Assembly: GCF_900009145.1 (NCBI RefSeq)
Contig: NZ_LN889782.1
Span: forward strand, 342,607-380,951
Length of the DNA: 38,345 nucleotides
Reading direction: 5' to 3'
Source: Planktothrix tepida PCC 9214
Lineage (GTDB): Bacteria > Cyanobacteriota > Cyanobacteriia > Cyanobacteriales > Microcoleaceae
In this document: positions 8,140 to 16,240 of the stretch, piece after piece
Layout: each line of letters begins with the position of its first letter
Position numbering within the stretch: position 1 is the stretch's first letter
The notes under the pieces: model-generated
Seen by the model: only the letters and a program-made list of their open reading frames with translations
Told to the model about the DNA's origin: nothing
The model's database searches: none
Made by a program: the position numbers and the translations under genes

Positions 8140-9177
8140 TTGAAACTGACAGATTGGATCGGGTTCCTTTGTTTAATCATTGCCCTTATTATTCTGTGGC
8201 AGTTTCGACAAATTTTGCTGCTTCTGTTTACTTCTGTTGTCTTCTCGATTGCCATTAATAGTTTAGTGCGTCGGATACAACGGTTTGGCCTGAAACGGGG
8301 GGTGGCGGTTCTCTTATCCCTCGCCTTAATTGTGTTCATGGGTGTTGTGTTAATTAGTCTGGTTTTGCCGCCGTTTTTAGACCAGTTTCAAGAATTAATC
8401 AAATTGGTTCCTATCGGCTATGATAAGTTGCGAATTTGGGTGAACCAACTAATTGAAAATCCCCCCACTTGGTTGCCTAAACTGGATATTGAACTTCCCA
8501 ATGTTACCCAACTGGCGCAACAATTTGGGCCTTTAGCTCAAAAATTATTGGGTAATTTCTTTGCGTTTTTTTCTAACTCCATTGCAAATTTTTTACAGTT
8601 TTTATTGGTCTTAATCTTTGCTTTGATGCTATTAGCAGATCCCCAGTCTTATCGTCAGGGATTCGTGCGTTTATTTCCTTCTTTTTATCGCCATCGGGCA
8701 GATTTCATTTTATCAAAATGTGAAACGACTCTATTACAATGGATGGGGGGTATTGTGATTACCTCTGCTTTTGTTGCGTTTTTGAGTGGTGTCGGTCTGC
8801 TGATTTTAGGAATTCCCTTTGTTTTTGCCCATGCTTTGTTAGCCGGAATGTTTAATTTTGTTCCCAATATTGGGCCAACAGCGAGTGTGATTTTTCCGGT
8901 TGCTGTTGCTTTATTAGATGCGCCTTGGAAAGCTCTGGTAGTGATTATATTATATGTGATTATTCAAAACTTAGAAAGCTATTGGTTTAGTCCCCTTGTT
9001 ATGCAAAAACAAGTTGATTTGTTACCTGCAATTACCTTAACGGCTCAAATCTTTTTCGCAACATTTTTCGGGGTTCTCGGCTTAGTTCTGGCGTTACCTT
9101 TAACGGTTGTTAGTAAAACTTGGATTGAAGAACTTTTACTCAACGATTTATTTGATAAATGGGGAGCAGAAGAGTAA
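8140..9177 (+). CDS. AI-2E (PerM/YdiK-type) family membrane protein
   Basis: The 345 residues carry the family pattern. N-terminal helices (GFLCLIIALIILWQFRQILLLLF and following) are followed by a soluble stretch with PPTWLPKLDIELPN. Further helices follow, including the conserved FVPNIGPTASVIFPVAVALL and a Q-N-x-E segment (IQNLESYWFSPLVMQKQVDLLP). Members are putative exporters, named for AI-2 efflux; substrates are mostly unproven. The start is TTG at 8140. AGGAG lies eight bases upstream, and the only nearby ATG (8134) runs straight into a stop, so TTG is preferred. It converges on the alcohol dehydrogenase gene with a hairpin between. Confidence 0.9.
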   Translation: MKLTDWIGFLCLIIALIILWQFRQILLLLFTSVVFSIAINSLVRRIQRFGLKRGVAVLLSLALIVFMGVVLISLVLPPFLDQFQELIKLVPIGYDKLRIWVNQLIENPPTWLPKLDIELPNVTQLAQQFGPLAQKLLGNFFAFFSNSIANFLQFLLVLIFALMLLADPQSYRQGFVRLFPSFYRHRADFILSKCETTLLQWMGGIVITSAFVAFLSGVGLLILGIPFVFAHALLAGMFNFVPNIGPTASVIFPVAVALLDAPWKALVVIILYVIIQNLESYWFSPLVMQKQVDLLPAITLTAQIFFATFFGVLGLVLALPLTVVSKTWIEELLLNDLFDKWGAEE

Positions 9178-9216
9178 GCTACAGGGCTGTTAGATCAGGA
9201 AACAACCCTGATAGCT
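9177..9216. terminator. Hairpin between convergent genes
   Basis: AGCTACAGGGCTGTT pairs with AACAACCCTG-A-TAGCT, allowing one mismatch and one bulge. It begins at the stop codon of the AI-2E gene and ends 14 bases before the stop of the convergent dehydrogenase gene. It could serve both genes, though no long T-run follows. Confidence 0.6.
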
Positions 9217-9229
9217 AGGGTGGATTTAA

Positions 9230-10396
9230 TTAAGGTTTCAAAACCACCTTAATACAGTTTTCTTGCTTATCCCGGAAAATTTTATAAGCCTTGGGAGCAT
9301 CTTCTAAAGGCAGTTTATGAGTGATCACAAAGGAAGGATCAATTTCTCCGTTTTGAATGCGTTCTAAGAGGGGATGTAAATATTTATGAACATGGGTTTG
9401 ACCCGATCGCAATGTTAATCCTTTATTAACAATTGCCCCCATTGGCATCTTATCAATAAATCCCCCATAAACCCCCGGAACGGACACCGTACCCCCCTTC
9501 CGACAGGCTACAATTGCTTGTCGCAGCACAAAGGGTCGATCGGTTTCCAAGCGGACGGCCTGTTTCACCGTATCATACAGGGCCATAGCATCGGTTCCGT
9601 GGGCTTCCATCCCCACCGCATCAATACAGGCATCTGGCCCCCGTCCTCCCGTCATCTCTTTCAGCGCTTCCCCCGGATCAACTTCTTCATAATTTATAAT
9701 CTCTGCACCTGCATCTTTCGCCATCTGCAAGCGTTCAGGAAAACGGTCAATGGCGATGACCCGTTCTGCACCCAACATAAAGGCGCTGCGGATGGTAAAT
9801 TGACCCACCGGGCCACATCCCCAAATAGCGATGATATCCCCCGGTTGAATATTGCAGTTTTCCGCCGCCATGTAACCCGTTGGGAAAATATCAGTTAAAA
9901 ATAGCACTTGCTCATCAGTTAAACCATCGGGAACTTTCATTGGCCCGACATCCGCAAAGGGAACCCGAACATATTCTGCTTGTCCTCCGGCGTATCCCCC
10001 CATCAAATGAGAATAGCCAAATAACCCAGAGGGAGAATGACCATAAAATTTTTCAGCCATCCATTTATTGGGGTTGGAATTATCGCACAGTGACCATAAA
10101 TCTCGATTACAAAAGAAACAATGACCACAAGAAATCGTAAAGGGAACGACGACGCGATCGCCAATTTTTAAATTTTTGACTTCGGAGCCGAGTTCCACCA
10201 CTTCCCCCATAAATTCATGGCCGAGAATATCCCCCGATTTCATCGTTGGAATATAGCCATCATAAAGATGTAAATCGGAACCACAAATGGCAGTCGATGT
10301 AATTTTCAGAATGGCATCGCGGGGATTTAAAATTTTCGGGTCAGGAACATTGTCAACCCGAACATCATTTGAACTATGCCAACAAACTGCTTTCAT
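9230..10396 (-). CDS. Zinc-dependent alcohol dehydrogenase
   Basis: A medium-chain dehydrogenase of 388 residues, oxidising an alcohol or thiol-adduct with NAD(P). The catalytic zinc site is C-G-S-D-L-H near 38-43 with GHE near 60. The structural zinc cysteines are in [15 protein letters not shown] (about 90-104). The Rossmann motif GCGPVG is near 193. Overall it looks like the long-chain group annotated glutathione-independent formaldehyde dehydrogenase or threonine-dehydrogenase-like. The true substrate is not evident. ATG at 10396 has GGAGAA six bases upstream. It is second in an operon with the SRPBCC gene, 38 bases apart, an arrangement that suggests a shared stress or detoxification role. 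Confidence 0.92.
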   Translation of the reverse strand: MKAVCWHSSNDVRVDNVPDPKILNPRDAILKITSTAICGSDLHLYDGYIPTMKSGDILGHEFMGEVVELGSEVKNLKIGDRVVVPFTISCGHCFFCNRDLWSLCDNSNPNKWMAEKFYGHSPSGLFGYSHLMGGYAGGQAEYVRVPFADVGPMKVPDGLTDEQVLFLTDIFPTGYMAAENCNIQPGDIIAIWGCGPVGQFTIRSAFMLGAERVIAIDRFPERLQMAKDAGAEIINYEEVDPGEALKEMTGGRGPDACIDAVGMEAHGTDAMALYDTVKQAVRLETDRPFVLRQAIVACRKGGTVSVPGVYGGFIDKMPMGAIVNKGLTLRSGQTHVHKYLHPLLERIQNGEIDPSFVITHKLPLEDAPKAYKIFRDKQENCIKVVLKP

Positions 10397-10434
10397 CTTA
10401 AATTCTCCATGATTTAATTGTTAATGTCAAGTGT

Positions 10435-11133
10435 TTATTGATCAGTATTTCTTGCAATTTCTCCAGCTTCCATTAACTGTTTAAATCGGTTAAGATCATC
10501 CCCAATTTGTTGTTCTGGTTCTTCTCCAAACAGTTTAGCTAAAGTAGTTGTAACCCCACCACCGGGAGGATTATATTCAATCACAACTTTAACTTCTGTT
10601 CCTCGGTGTGCGGGTGCAGGTTGAAACCGAACAAACCCTGAATTTCCAATCTCTGCATTTTCTACAGAAGACCAAGCAATTAAATGATTGGGTTCATCTT
10701 TAATAATTTCTGCATCCCATTCAACGGTTGTTCCTAACGGCGCTGTTGCCACCCAATGGGAACGATGCTCATCATAAACAATGATAGATTTGATATGTTT
10801 CATAAATCTTGGCAAATTGTAAAAATTACGCCAAAATTCATAAAGTTCGTCCACAGAACGATTAATCGTAACCGTTTTTTCTACTCGAATATTTTGGCTT
10901 TTATTTAAGCCTAACGCTTCTTGAGCTTGATGAAGGGTGCTTTTATTTTGAGTAGCCTGATACATTAAACCACCCCCTGCAATCGCCATGAGAACGCCTT
11001 TTAAGGAGTGTTGTTGAAGCCCCATTAATACTAACGCACCTCCCCCAATTAAAGATCCCCATCGTTCTAAATCACTGGGATTTTCTTCTGAGGGAGGATG
11101 ATCATATTTTGGAGTTGAAGTTATTTCTTCCAT
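10435..11133 (-). CDS. SRPBCC (polyketide-cyclase-like) protein with membrane N-terminus
   Basis: The 232 residues fall into two parts. Residues 25-65 (GSLIGGGALVLMGLQQ and LMAIAGGGLMYQAT) are glycine-rich and hydrophobic like a DUF2892 membrane hairpin. From about 80 to 222 comes a helix-grip SRPBCC domain starting VEKTVTINRSVDELYEFWRN, of the kind that binds hydrophobic ligands. It is the first gene of the operon with the downstream zinc dehydrogenase. AGGA lies eight bases before the ATG. The ligand is unknown. Confidence 0.85.
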   Translation of the reverse strand: MEEITSTPKYDHPPSEENPSDLERWGSLIGGGALVLMGLQQHSLKGVLMAIAGGGLMYQATQNKSTLHQAQEALGLNKSQNIRVEKTVTINRSVDELYEFWRNFYNLPRFMKHIKSIIVYDEHRSHWVATAPLGTTVEWDAEIIKDEPNHLIAWSSVENAEIGNSGFVRFQPAPAHRGTEVKVVIEYNPPGGGVTTTLAKLFGEEPEQQIGDDLNRFKQLMEAGEIARNTDQ

Positions 11134-11150
11134 AAAATTTTCCTAGCCCA

Positions 11151-11202
11151 CCTTTTGATTCAGCATAGGAAGAATTCACTTTAATTTACGTCAATCAAAA
11201 GG
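11151..11202. promoter_or_regulatory. Inverted repeat upstream of the SRPBCC-ADH operon
   Basis: CCTTTTGATT at 11151-11160 and AATCAAAAGG at 11193-11202 are perfect 10-bp inverted copies 32 bases apart. They begin 17 bases before the first gene's start. They could be an operator for a regulator binding two half-sites; this is inference only. Confidence 0.4.
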
Positions 11203-11335
11203 CATAAACAATATTAAATTAAATTAATGATTAATTTATATCTTTTGGTAGAGAGTATATTTCCATTAATTGTATAACCGTTCCAAAGTTAGTGAGGGAC
11301 GAACAGAAAATGATGACTAACAATGATAACAAACT

Positions 11336-11596
11336 CTACTCTCGATAAATATTCCTCCGATGTTTACAGTGAAGAACTAACACAGTTAGTATTTTATCAT
11401 TAACCTCATAACGAACTCGATAGTCACCAACTCTAACCCGGTATTCATTATCAAAGCCTTTGAGCTTTTTAACTCCTATTGGACGAGGTTCTATTGTAAG
11501 AGACAAAATTTTTGCAGTAATTCGTTGACGGATATCTTCGGGTAAATTATCTAACTGTTTCTGAACAAGTTTAGGAATGATAACCGTATAACTCAT
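11336..11596 (-). CDS. RelE/ParE-family toxin
   Basis: An 86-residue protein with the RelE fold pattern: VIIPKLVQKQLDNLPEDIRQRI, then PRPIGVKKLKGFDNEYRVRVGDYRVRYEV and the C-terminal HCKHRRNIYR. The basic residues of the last strand correspond to those used by RelE to cut mRNA on the ribosome. It overlaps the upstream antitoxin by four bases (ATGA), so the two are translationally coupled. Length and motifs are complete, so it is likely functional. Confidence 0.9.
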   Translation of the reverse strand: MSYTVIIPKLVQKQLDNLPEDIRQRITAKILSLTIEPRPIGVKKLKGFDNEYRVRVGDYRVRYEVNDKILTVLVLHCKHRRNIYRE

Positions 11597-11838
11597 GTTG
11601 TTTTTTCAGGGTGAGTTGCAATGTAATCTTGAATGGTTTGATAGTCTCGTCTTTGATAAGCTTGACGCGCCTCTTCAATTTCAGCAATAATTTTGGGGTC
11701 TTCTTCTAGTTCTTCTTCTGCTTCAAAAATTTGATCTTCTAAAATTTCTAAAAGCTGACGTTTTTGGGATAAATCTAAGGATTTAATTGCTGTAATTAAT
11801 GAATCAAAGGAAATATCAACTTGAATCGTTGTTGTCAT
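11593..11838 (-). CDS. Putative antitoxin of the RelE-type pair
   Basis: An acidic 81-residue protein directly upstream of the toxin and overlapping it. Residues 10-33 (SFDSLITAIKSLDLSQKRQLLEIL) could be a small N-terminal dimerisation segment. The rest is a helical acidic tail (EAEEELEEDPKIIAEIEEA) suited to wrap a basic toxin. I see no clear ribbon-helix-helix, AbrB or Phd domain, so the call rests on position, size and charge. It probably represses its own promoter together with the toxin. Confidence 0.75.
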   Translation of the reverse strand: MTTTIQVDISFDSLITAIKSLDLSQKRQLLEILEDQIFEAEEELEEDPKIIAEIEEARQAYQRRDYQTIQDYIATHPEKTT

Positions 11839-11987
11839 AATTTTTATCCTACCTATTTCTTGGGTACAAATTAAAACATAAATCCCAGTATAACCGATTC
11901 GGTTTTGAGTTTGGTCAAGAGCGATCGCTATTTTTTCTTTAGATGAAGTTAAGCAAATATTGAATTTATCTTAGCTGAAATCAAAAA

Positions 11988-12112
11988 CCGAGAAACCGGG
12001 TTTCTGCCATAACTTTTGTGACTCAACCGAGAGATAGGTTAAGAAACCCGGTTTCTGAACCCCCACCGAGTATCGAGAAACCGGGTTTCTGCCATAACTT
12101 TTGTGACTCAAC
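11988..12112. repeat. Palindromic repeat block A (3 copies)
   Basis: Three copies of the 15-bp palindrome AGAAACCSGGTTTCT lie at 11991, 12042 and 12076, with shared spacer text (GCCATAACTTTTGTGACTCA occurs twice). The first and third copies are in one orientation of the central S base and the second in the other. It fills the gap between the antitoxin and the histidine-rich gene and runs to within ten bases of that gene's proposed start. Confidence 0.9.
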
Positions 12113-12121
12113 AATTCCTCG

Positions 12122-12913
12122 TTGAGTGGCGATTCCCAACTTGATCATTTAATCCAATCTTTGGGAATAGAGTTACATCCCCATAGTCACTCTCAATCTG
12201 CTGATTCTCAAAACTTTTTACAACACCCTGATTCTATCAGTCAGGGATTACACACTGATCCTAATCAGAGTTTACACCATTCGGGTATTGAAAATCAACA
12301 TCATTTTTCTGATCATTCTAATCCTTTTAATTCAGGATTTCATCACACAGGAATTGAACAACATCCTTTAACTCATTCTGGAGAGAATCATCATTTAACA
12401 GATCCCTCAATTCATCCGCTTTCCGATCCGTTCCATCATTCCCATAATACAATAACAGATCCCTTTCATCAAACTAATCAAAATTTGGAGTTAACCGCTT
12501 TATCTCATCCAACAGAACATTATTCTCAAGAACATTTATCATTTGCCTATCACCCAGAAAATGCCTCGGCTTATTCCTTAGAACATCAGCCCCAAACGTT
12601 AAATTATACCGATTCTGGAGCGATTACACCTAGTGATAATAAATCCATTGATTTTAGTGGAAATACGGTTTGGTGGCATTGTTCAGGATGGGGAAAAGCG
12701 GGAACGGTTGATGGACATAAATTTTATCGTAGCGGTGAATATATTGGACGTTTGGGGGCGGATTTGAATGTATATGATGCTGATGGAAATAAAATTGGTT
12801 ATGTCACCCCTTCAGGAAGTGCTTATACTCCTTCAGGAAAGCTATTTGCTACCGGAGATACAGCGCGTTGGGCGGCAGCTACATTAGTTTTTAATACCTG
12901 TACCAAAAGTTAA
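12122..12913 (+). CDS. Histidine-rich protein with C-terminal beta-flower-like domain
   Basis: I recognise no named family for the whole protein. The first 145 or so residues contain about 27 histidines in a loose repeat with GIE, HHSG, HHTG and DPFHHS motifs. This part looks disordered and could bind metal. Residues about 178-255 are well ordered: VWWHCSGWGKAGTVDGHKFYR, then GRLGADLNVYDADGNKIGYV and TPSGKLFATGD. These short strands with repeated DG/SG turns resemble 4-fold beta-flower domains, from memory. The frame opens after a TGA at 12104. No ATG exists near, so TTG at 12122 is used, without a clear ribosome site. The original 5' end may have been replaced by the repeat block just upstream. 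Confidence 0.65.
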   Translation: MSGDSQLDHLIQSLGIELHPHSHSQSADSQNFLQHPDSISQGLHTDPNQSLHHSGIENQHHFSDHSNPFNSGFHHTGIEQHPLTHSGENHHLTDPSIHPLSDPFHHSHNTITDPFHQTNQNLELTALSHPTEHYSQEHLSFAYHPENASAYSLEHQPQTLNYTDSGAITPSDNKSIDFSGNTVWWHCSGWGKAGTVDGHKFYRSGEYIGRLGADLNVYDADGNKIGYVTPSGSAYTPSGKLFATGDTARWAAATLVFNTCTKS

Positions 12914-12957
12914 CATAATAGAAACTGAGTTTCTGCGATCGCTTTTCTGATTTCTAG

Positions 12958-13057
12958 TTTCAAGGTTCTACCTTGAAATCAGATCACGGAGGCTCTGCCT
13001 CCTATTCTAACAGGAGGCGGAGCCTCAAAACAGCATTCCAATGCAGAGCATTGGAAC
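12958..13057. repeat. Cluster of hairpin-type dispersed repeats
   Basis: Four hairpins lie in a row: TTTCAAGGT/ACCTTGAAA (12958-12978), GGAGGC/GCCTCC (12988-13002), GAGGC/GCCTC (13014-13026), and TTCCAATGC/GCATTGGAA (13036-13056). They look like cyanobacterial intergenic hairpin repeats. The first could also terminate the histidine-rich gene, though it lacks a long T-run. Confidence 0.8.
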
Positions 13058-13088
13058 GAGGACAAACTAAAAGTTAACTAAAAACCCA

Positions 13089-13121
13089 AGAAACCGGGTT
13101 TCTGGAAGAAACCCGGTTTCT
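13089..13121. repeat. Palindromic repeat block B (2 copies)
   Basis: AGAAACCGGGTTTCT at 13089-13103 and AGAAACCCGGTTTCT at 13107-13121 are three bases apart and end only nine bases before the ribosome site of the 940-residue protein. Each can form a stem alone, and the two can also pair with each other. They will be in the leader if transcription starts upstream. Confidence 0.9.
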
Positions 13122-13143
13122 GAAAACCCCAGGAGGAATTAAA

Positions 13144-15966
13144 ATGGTTTGGGATTTTGCACAAGGAATGATAACAGCAAGTCAAGGTTTTTTTGTACAA
13201 ACAATGATTGCGAGGACGCAAAGACAAAATGTAATTGATCAAATTAACAGTCAAATTTATTTAGAAGAAAATCGCCAAGAATTTCAAAAAAATATAGAAA
13301 TCTTCAGAAGTGCTTCTCAATTGAACTTACAAGAACGTCAACAAGAATTTCAAGCGTCTTTAGAAGCAGTAAGAATCGATGCTCAAATTGCGATGCAAAC
13401 GAGGGGGCAAGAATTTCAAGCGGCTTTAGAAGGAGTGCGACAAAAATTTAATCGAGAACTTGAAGACTATCGGCAGTTTTGCGAAAATGCGCGATTGCAA
13501 AAACGACAAGATTTTGAAGCCGAACAGTTAGCAAGACGCTTACAACATGAACAACGTTTAGAAGAATACCGTCGGGAAACTCAACTGATTTTATCTCGTG
13601 TTCAATTGTTAAATGCAATAGAACTTGCTGATGATAAAGAAATTCGAGACACTTTCCCGCTAAAAACCCCCGCTAGTGTGATCTTAAAAGCTTATAAAAG
13701 CTATCAAGATAATTATCGAAATATTCCTTTATTAGTCATTATATCACCCCCTGCATTAGAGTTTGAAAAATTCCCCAATGCTGCCCAAGGTTTTAGTCGG
13801 ATTGAATCCCGCTTAACCGATGAAGTGCAAGAATTTTGCAAACATTATCCTCTCACCAGTCAGGACAGACCGATCAGATATCAAGGGGCAGATTGGGAAA
13901 GCAAATCATCTCATGGCAAAAGTGCAGTGGATGTTCTGCATCATGTTCTCAAATCCATTCCGACTCTCGTTTTAGAATCTAAAATTGATGGGGATTTGCT
14001 GCGAATTTATTTAGCAGGTTGGGATATGTTAGAAACCGTCCCCCATTATGAAAAAGTTCTAACGATTCCTTGGAAAGAAGTGTTATATCCCATCGCCCGT
14101 CAATATGCTGAAAAATGGCGAGAATACCGAATGATTTTGTTAGATAAAGGCAGAAGTTTAGATGAGATTCAGCGACGGGGTGGGGATGATGAACTGAATT
14201 TATTAATTTTAGAAGAGGAGGAGGAAGATCGGGAGTTTGGCTTCACGGGAGATCGAGATTACAAATATAACGTTAAGGAAGAAAAGTATATTCAAGAACT
14301 GGCGCAGTTTTTAGGAATTTGCCATTGTATTTTAGTGGGTTTGCTGGCGGATCGCTATCATTTCTCCCATGCTGATGTGCGTCCGAAATTGCCCGAACTG
14401 TTGCCGAGTTTATTGGAAAAGGTGCCGAGTGAAAGTTTGAAGCAAATGTTGGTGGGTGAGATTGTTTCTAGTTATCAAAGTCTTTATCAGTTAGCGGGAT
14501 GCGATCGCCCGCATCTGATTCCCGATTTATATTTAGATTTAGCGCTGAGTTTGAGTCATTTACCCGATCAATCTTGGGCAAGAAAACAGATTGAGTATTC
14601 GATACAAGTTTGGCTGATGTTGAGAAATCAGGTTTCTTCTGTTGAAAAACAAAAACTGAGTTTTTTAGACTTATTAGAAGCTGTTACATCAGCTTTGACT
14701 GTGTGGGATAAAGAATATGTGGAAAAGCTGAATGGGTGTTTGGCTGCTATTGGGGAAAGTCAACACCAAAAAATGATTTCGGAGGAGATGCAGCGCAAAG
14801 AAGCGGAATATAAACGTCAACAAGAAGCCGAACATCAGCGACAACTGGAAGCCGAAGGTCAGCAACAACTGGAAATTGAACGCAAACGCCAACAAGAAGT
14901 CGAACGTCAGCGACAACGAGAAGCGGAACGCAAACGTCAGGAAACCGAACGTCAACGTCAACTAGAAATTGAGCGCAAACGCAAGCTAGAAAATGCCTCA
15001 GTTGCTTGCACCCTTGGGCATTCTGGCTGGGTTAAGTCCCTCGCCATTAGCCCGGATGGGCAAATTCTTGTCAGTGGTAGTGATGACAACACGATTAAGA
15101 TTTGGCAGTTGAGTACGGGCGAAGAACTTCGCACCCTGACTGGGCATTCTGACTCGGTTAATTCCGTCGCCATTAGCCCGGATGGGCAGACTGTTGTGAG
15201 TGGCAGTAGTGACAACACGATTAAGATTTGGCAGTTGAGTACGGGGCAGGAACTTCGCACCCTGGAAGGGGATGGCTTGATTAATTCTCTAGCCATCAGC
15301 CCGGATGGGCAAATTCTTGTCAGTAGCAGTCATACTGTTGTGAGGAGCGGTTATTTCAATTGGGAGTCTTATACTGTTGTGATGGGCAATGATTACAATA
15401 CAATCAATAAAATTAAGATTTGGCAGTTGAGTACGGGGCAGGAACTCCACACCATGGAAGGGGATCGCTTGATTAATTCCCTCGCCATCAGCCCAGATGG
15501 GCAGACTGTTGTGAGTGGCAGTGATGACAACACGATTACGGTTTGGCAGTTAAGTACGGGCGAAAAACTTCGTACCCTGGAAGGGGATGGCTCGGTTCTG
15601 TCCCTCGCCATCAGCCCGGATGGGCAAATTCTTGCGAGTAGTCATACTGTTGTGAGTTTTATGGGTGGTGGTAATGACAACACGATTAAGATTTGGCAGT
15701 TGAGTACGGGCGTAGAACTTCGTACCCTCACTGTGGATTTGATGTGGGTTCTGTCCCTCGCCATCAGCCCGGATGGGCAGACCCTTGTGAGTGGTGGTGA
15801 TGACGAGATTATGATTTGGGATTTGAGTACGGGGCAGGAACTTGGCACCCTGACTGGGCATTCTGAGTATTCTGATGAGGTTAAGTCCCTCACCATCAGC
15901 CCGGATGGGCAGACTCTTGTGTGTTGTGGTGATTACAACACGATTAAGATTTGGCGGGTAGTGTGA
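13144..15966 (+). CDS. Coiled-coil/globular/WD40 protein of unknown function
   Basis: A 940-residue protein in four parts. Residues 15-160 are a long charged coiled coil with repeated REFQ/QEFQ motifs. Residues about 165-545 are a globular region I do not recognise, starting near NIPLLVIISPPALEFEKF, with YQGADW, DVLHHVLKSIPTLVLES and YLAGWDM, then an acidic stretch LEEEEEDREF and a helical part. Residues 545-617 are a second, almost pure E/R/Q/K coiled coil. Residues 622-940 are seven WD40 blades, one propeller. Blades 3 and 5 carry extra loops, and only blades 1, 2 and 7 keep the GH dipeptide. There is no signal peptide or membrane helix. AGGAGG seven bases before the ATG is a strong ribosome site. 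It looks like a scaffold or sensor; no enzymatic motif was seen. Confidence 0.8.
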   Translation: MVWDFAQGMITASQGFFVQTMIARTQRQNVIDQINSQIYLEENRQEFQKNIEIFRSASQLNLQERQQEFQASLEAVRIDAQIAMQTRGQEFQAALEGVRQKFNRELEDYRQFCENARLQKRQDFEAEQLARRLQHEQRLEEYRRETQLILSRVQLLNAIELADDKEIRDTFPLKTPASVILKAYKSYQDNYRNIPLLVIISPPALEFEKFPNAAQGFSRIESRLTDEVQEFCKHYPLTSQDRPIRYQGADWESKSSHGKSAVDVLHHVLKSIPTLVLESKIDGDLLRIYLAGWDMLETVPHYEKVLTIPWKEVLYPIARQYAEKWREYRMILLDKGRSLDEIQRRGGDDELNLLILEEEEEDREFGFTGDRDYKYNVKEEKYIQELAQFLGICHCILVGLLADRYHFSHADVRPKLPELLPSLLEKVPSESLKQMLVGEIVSSYQSLYQLAGCDRPHLIPDLYLDLALSLSHLPDQSWARKQIEYSIQVWLMLRNQVSSVEKQKLSFLDLLEAVTSALTVWDKEYVEKLNGCLAAIGESQHQKMISEEMQRKEAEYKRQQEAEHQRQLEAEGQQQLEIERKRQQEVERQRQREAERKRQETERQRQLEIERKRKLENASVACTLGHSGWVKSLAISPDGQILVSGSDDNTIKIWQLSTGEELRTLTGHSDSVNSVAISPDGQTVVSGSSDNTIKIWQLSTGQELRTLEGDGLINSLAISPDGQILVSSSHTVVRSGYFNWESYTVVMGNDYNTINKIKIWQLSTGQELHTMEGDRLINSLAISPDGQTVVSGSDDNTITVWQLSTGEKLRTLEGDGSVLSLAISPDGQILASSHTVVSFMGGGNDNTIKIWQLSTGVELRTLTVDLMWVLSLAISPDGQTLVSGGDDEIMIWDLSTGQELGTLTGHSEYSDEVKSLTISPDGQTLVCCGDYNTIKIWRVV

Positions 15967-15978
15967 CCTCTGACTCTG

Positions 15979-16226
15979 AGAAACCGGGTTTCTGCAATAA
16001 CTTTTGTTCCTCAACCGAGAGATTGATTGAGAAACCCGGTTTCTGAGTCCCCACCGAGAGTTCGAGAAACCGGGTTTCTGTCATAATCTTTGTTGCTCAA
16101 CCGAGAGATAGGTTAAGAAACCCGGTTTCTGAGCCCCCACAAGAGTATCGACAGAACACCGAGAAACCGGATTTCTGTCATAACTTCGTTTCTCAACCGA
16201 AAGATAACTTAAGAAACCCGGTTTCT
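15979..16226. repeat. Palindromic repeat block C (6 copies)
   Basis: Six copies of AGAAACCSGGTTTCT start at 15979, 16030, 16065, 16116, 16162 (one mismatch) and 16212. They come as three pairs with 50-51 bases within a pair. Successive pair starts are 86 and 97 bases apart. The same 51-base pairing occurs in block A. The block fills the whole gap between the 940-residue gene and gltB and contains no gene. Confidence 0.92.
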
Positions 16227-16240
16227 GAGCCCCCAGAGTT

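Noticed and set aside
14689-16014. Several long minus-strand frames opposite the WD40 region
   Set aside because: They mirror the repetitive blades and coiled coil on the plus strand; their proteins (repeated RVRSSSPVLNCQ) are by-products of the repeat DNA.
11988-16226. Regularly spaced palindromes as a CRISPR array
   Set aside because: The repeats are 15 bp, spacers are short or themselves repeated, spacing alternates between about 35 and 51 bases, and no cas genes are present.
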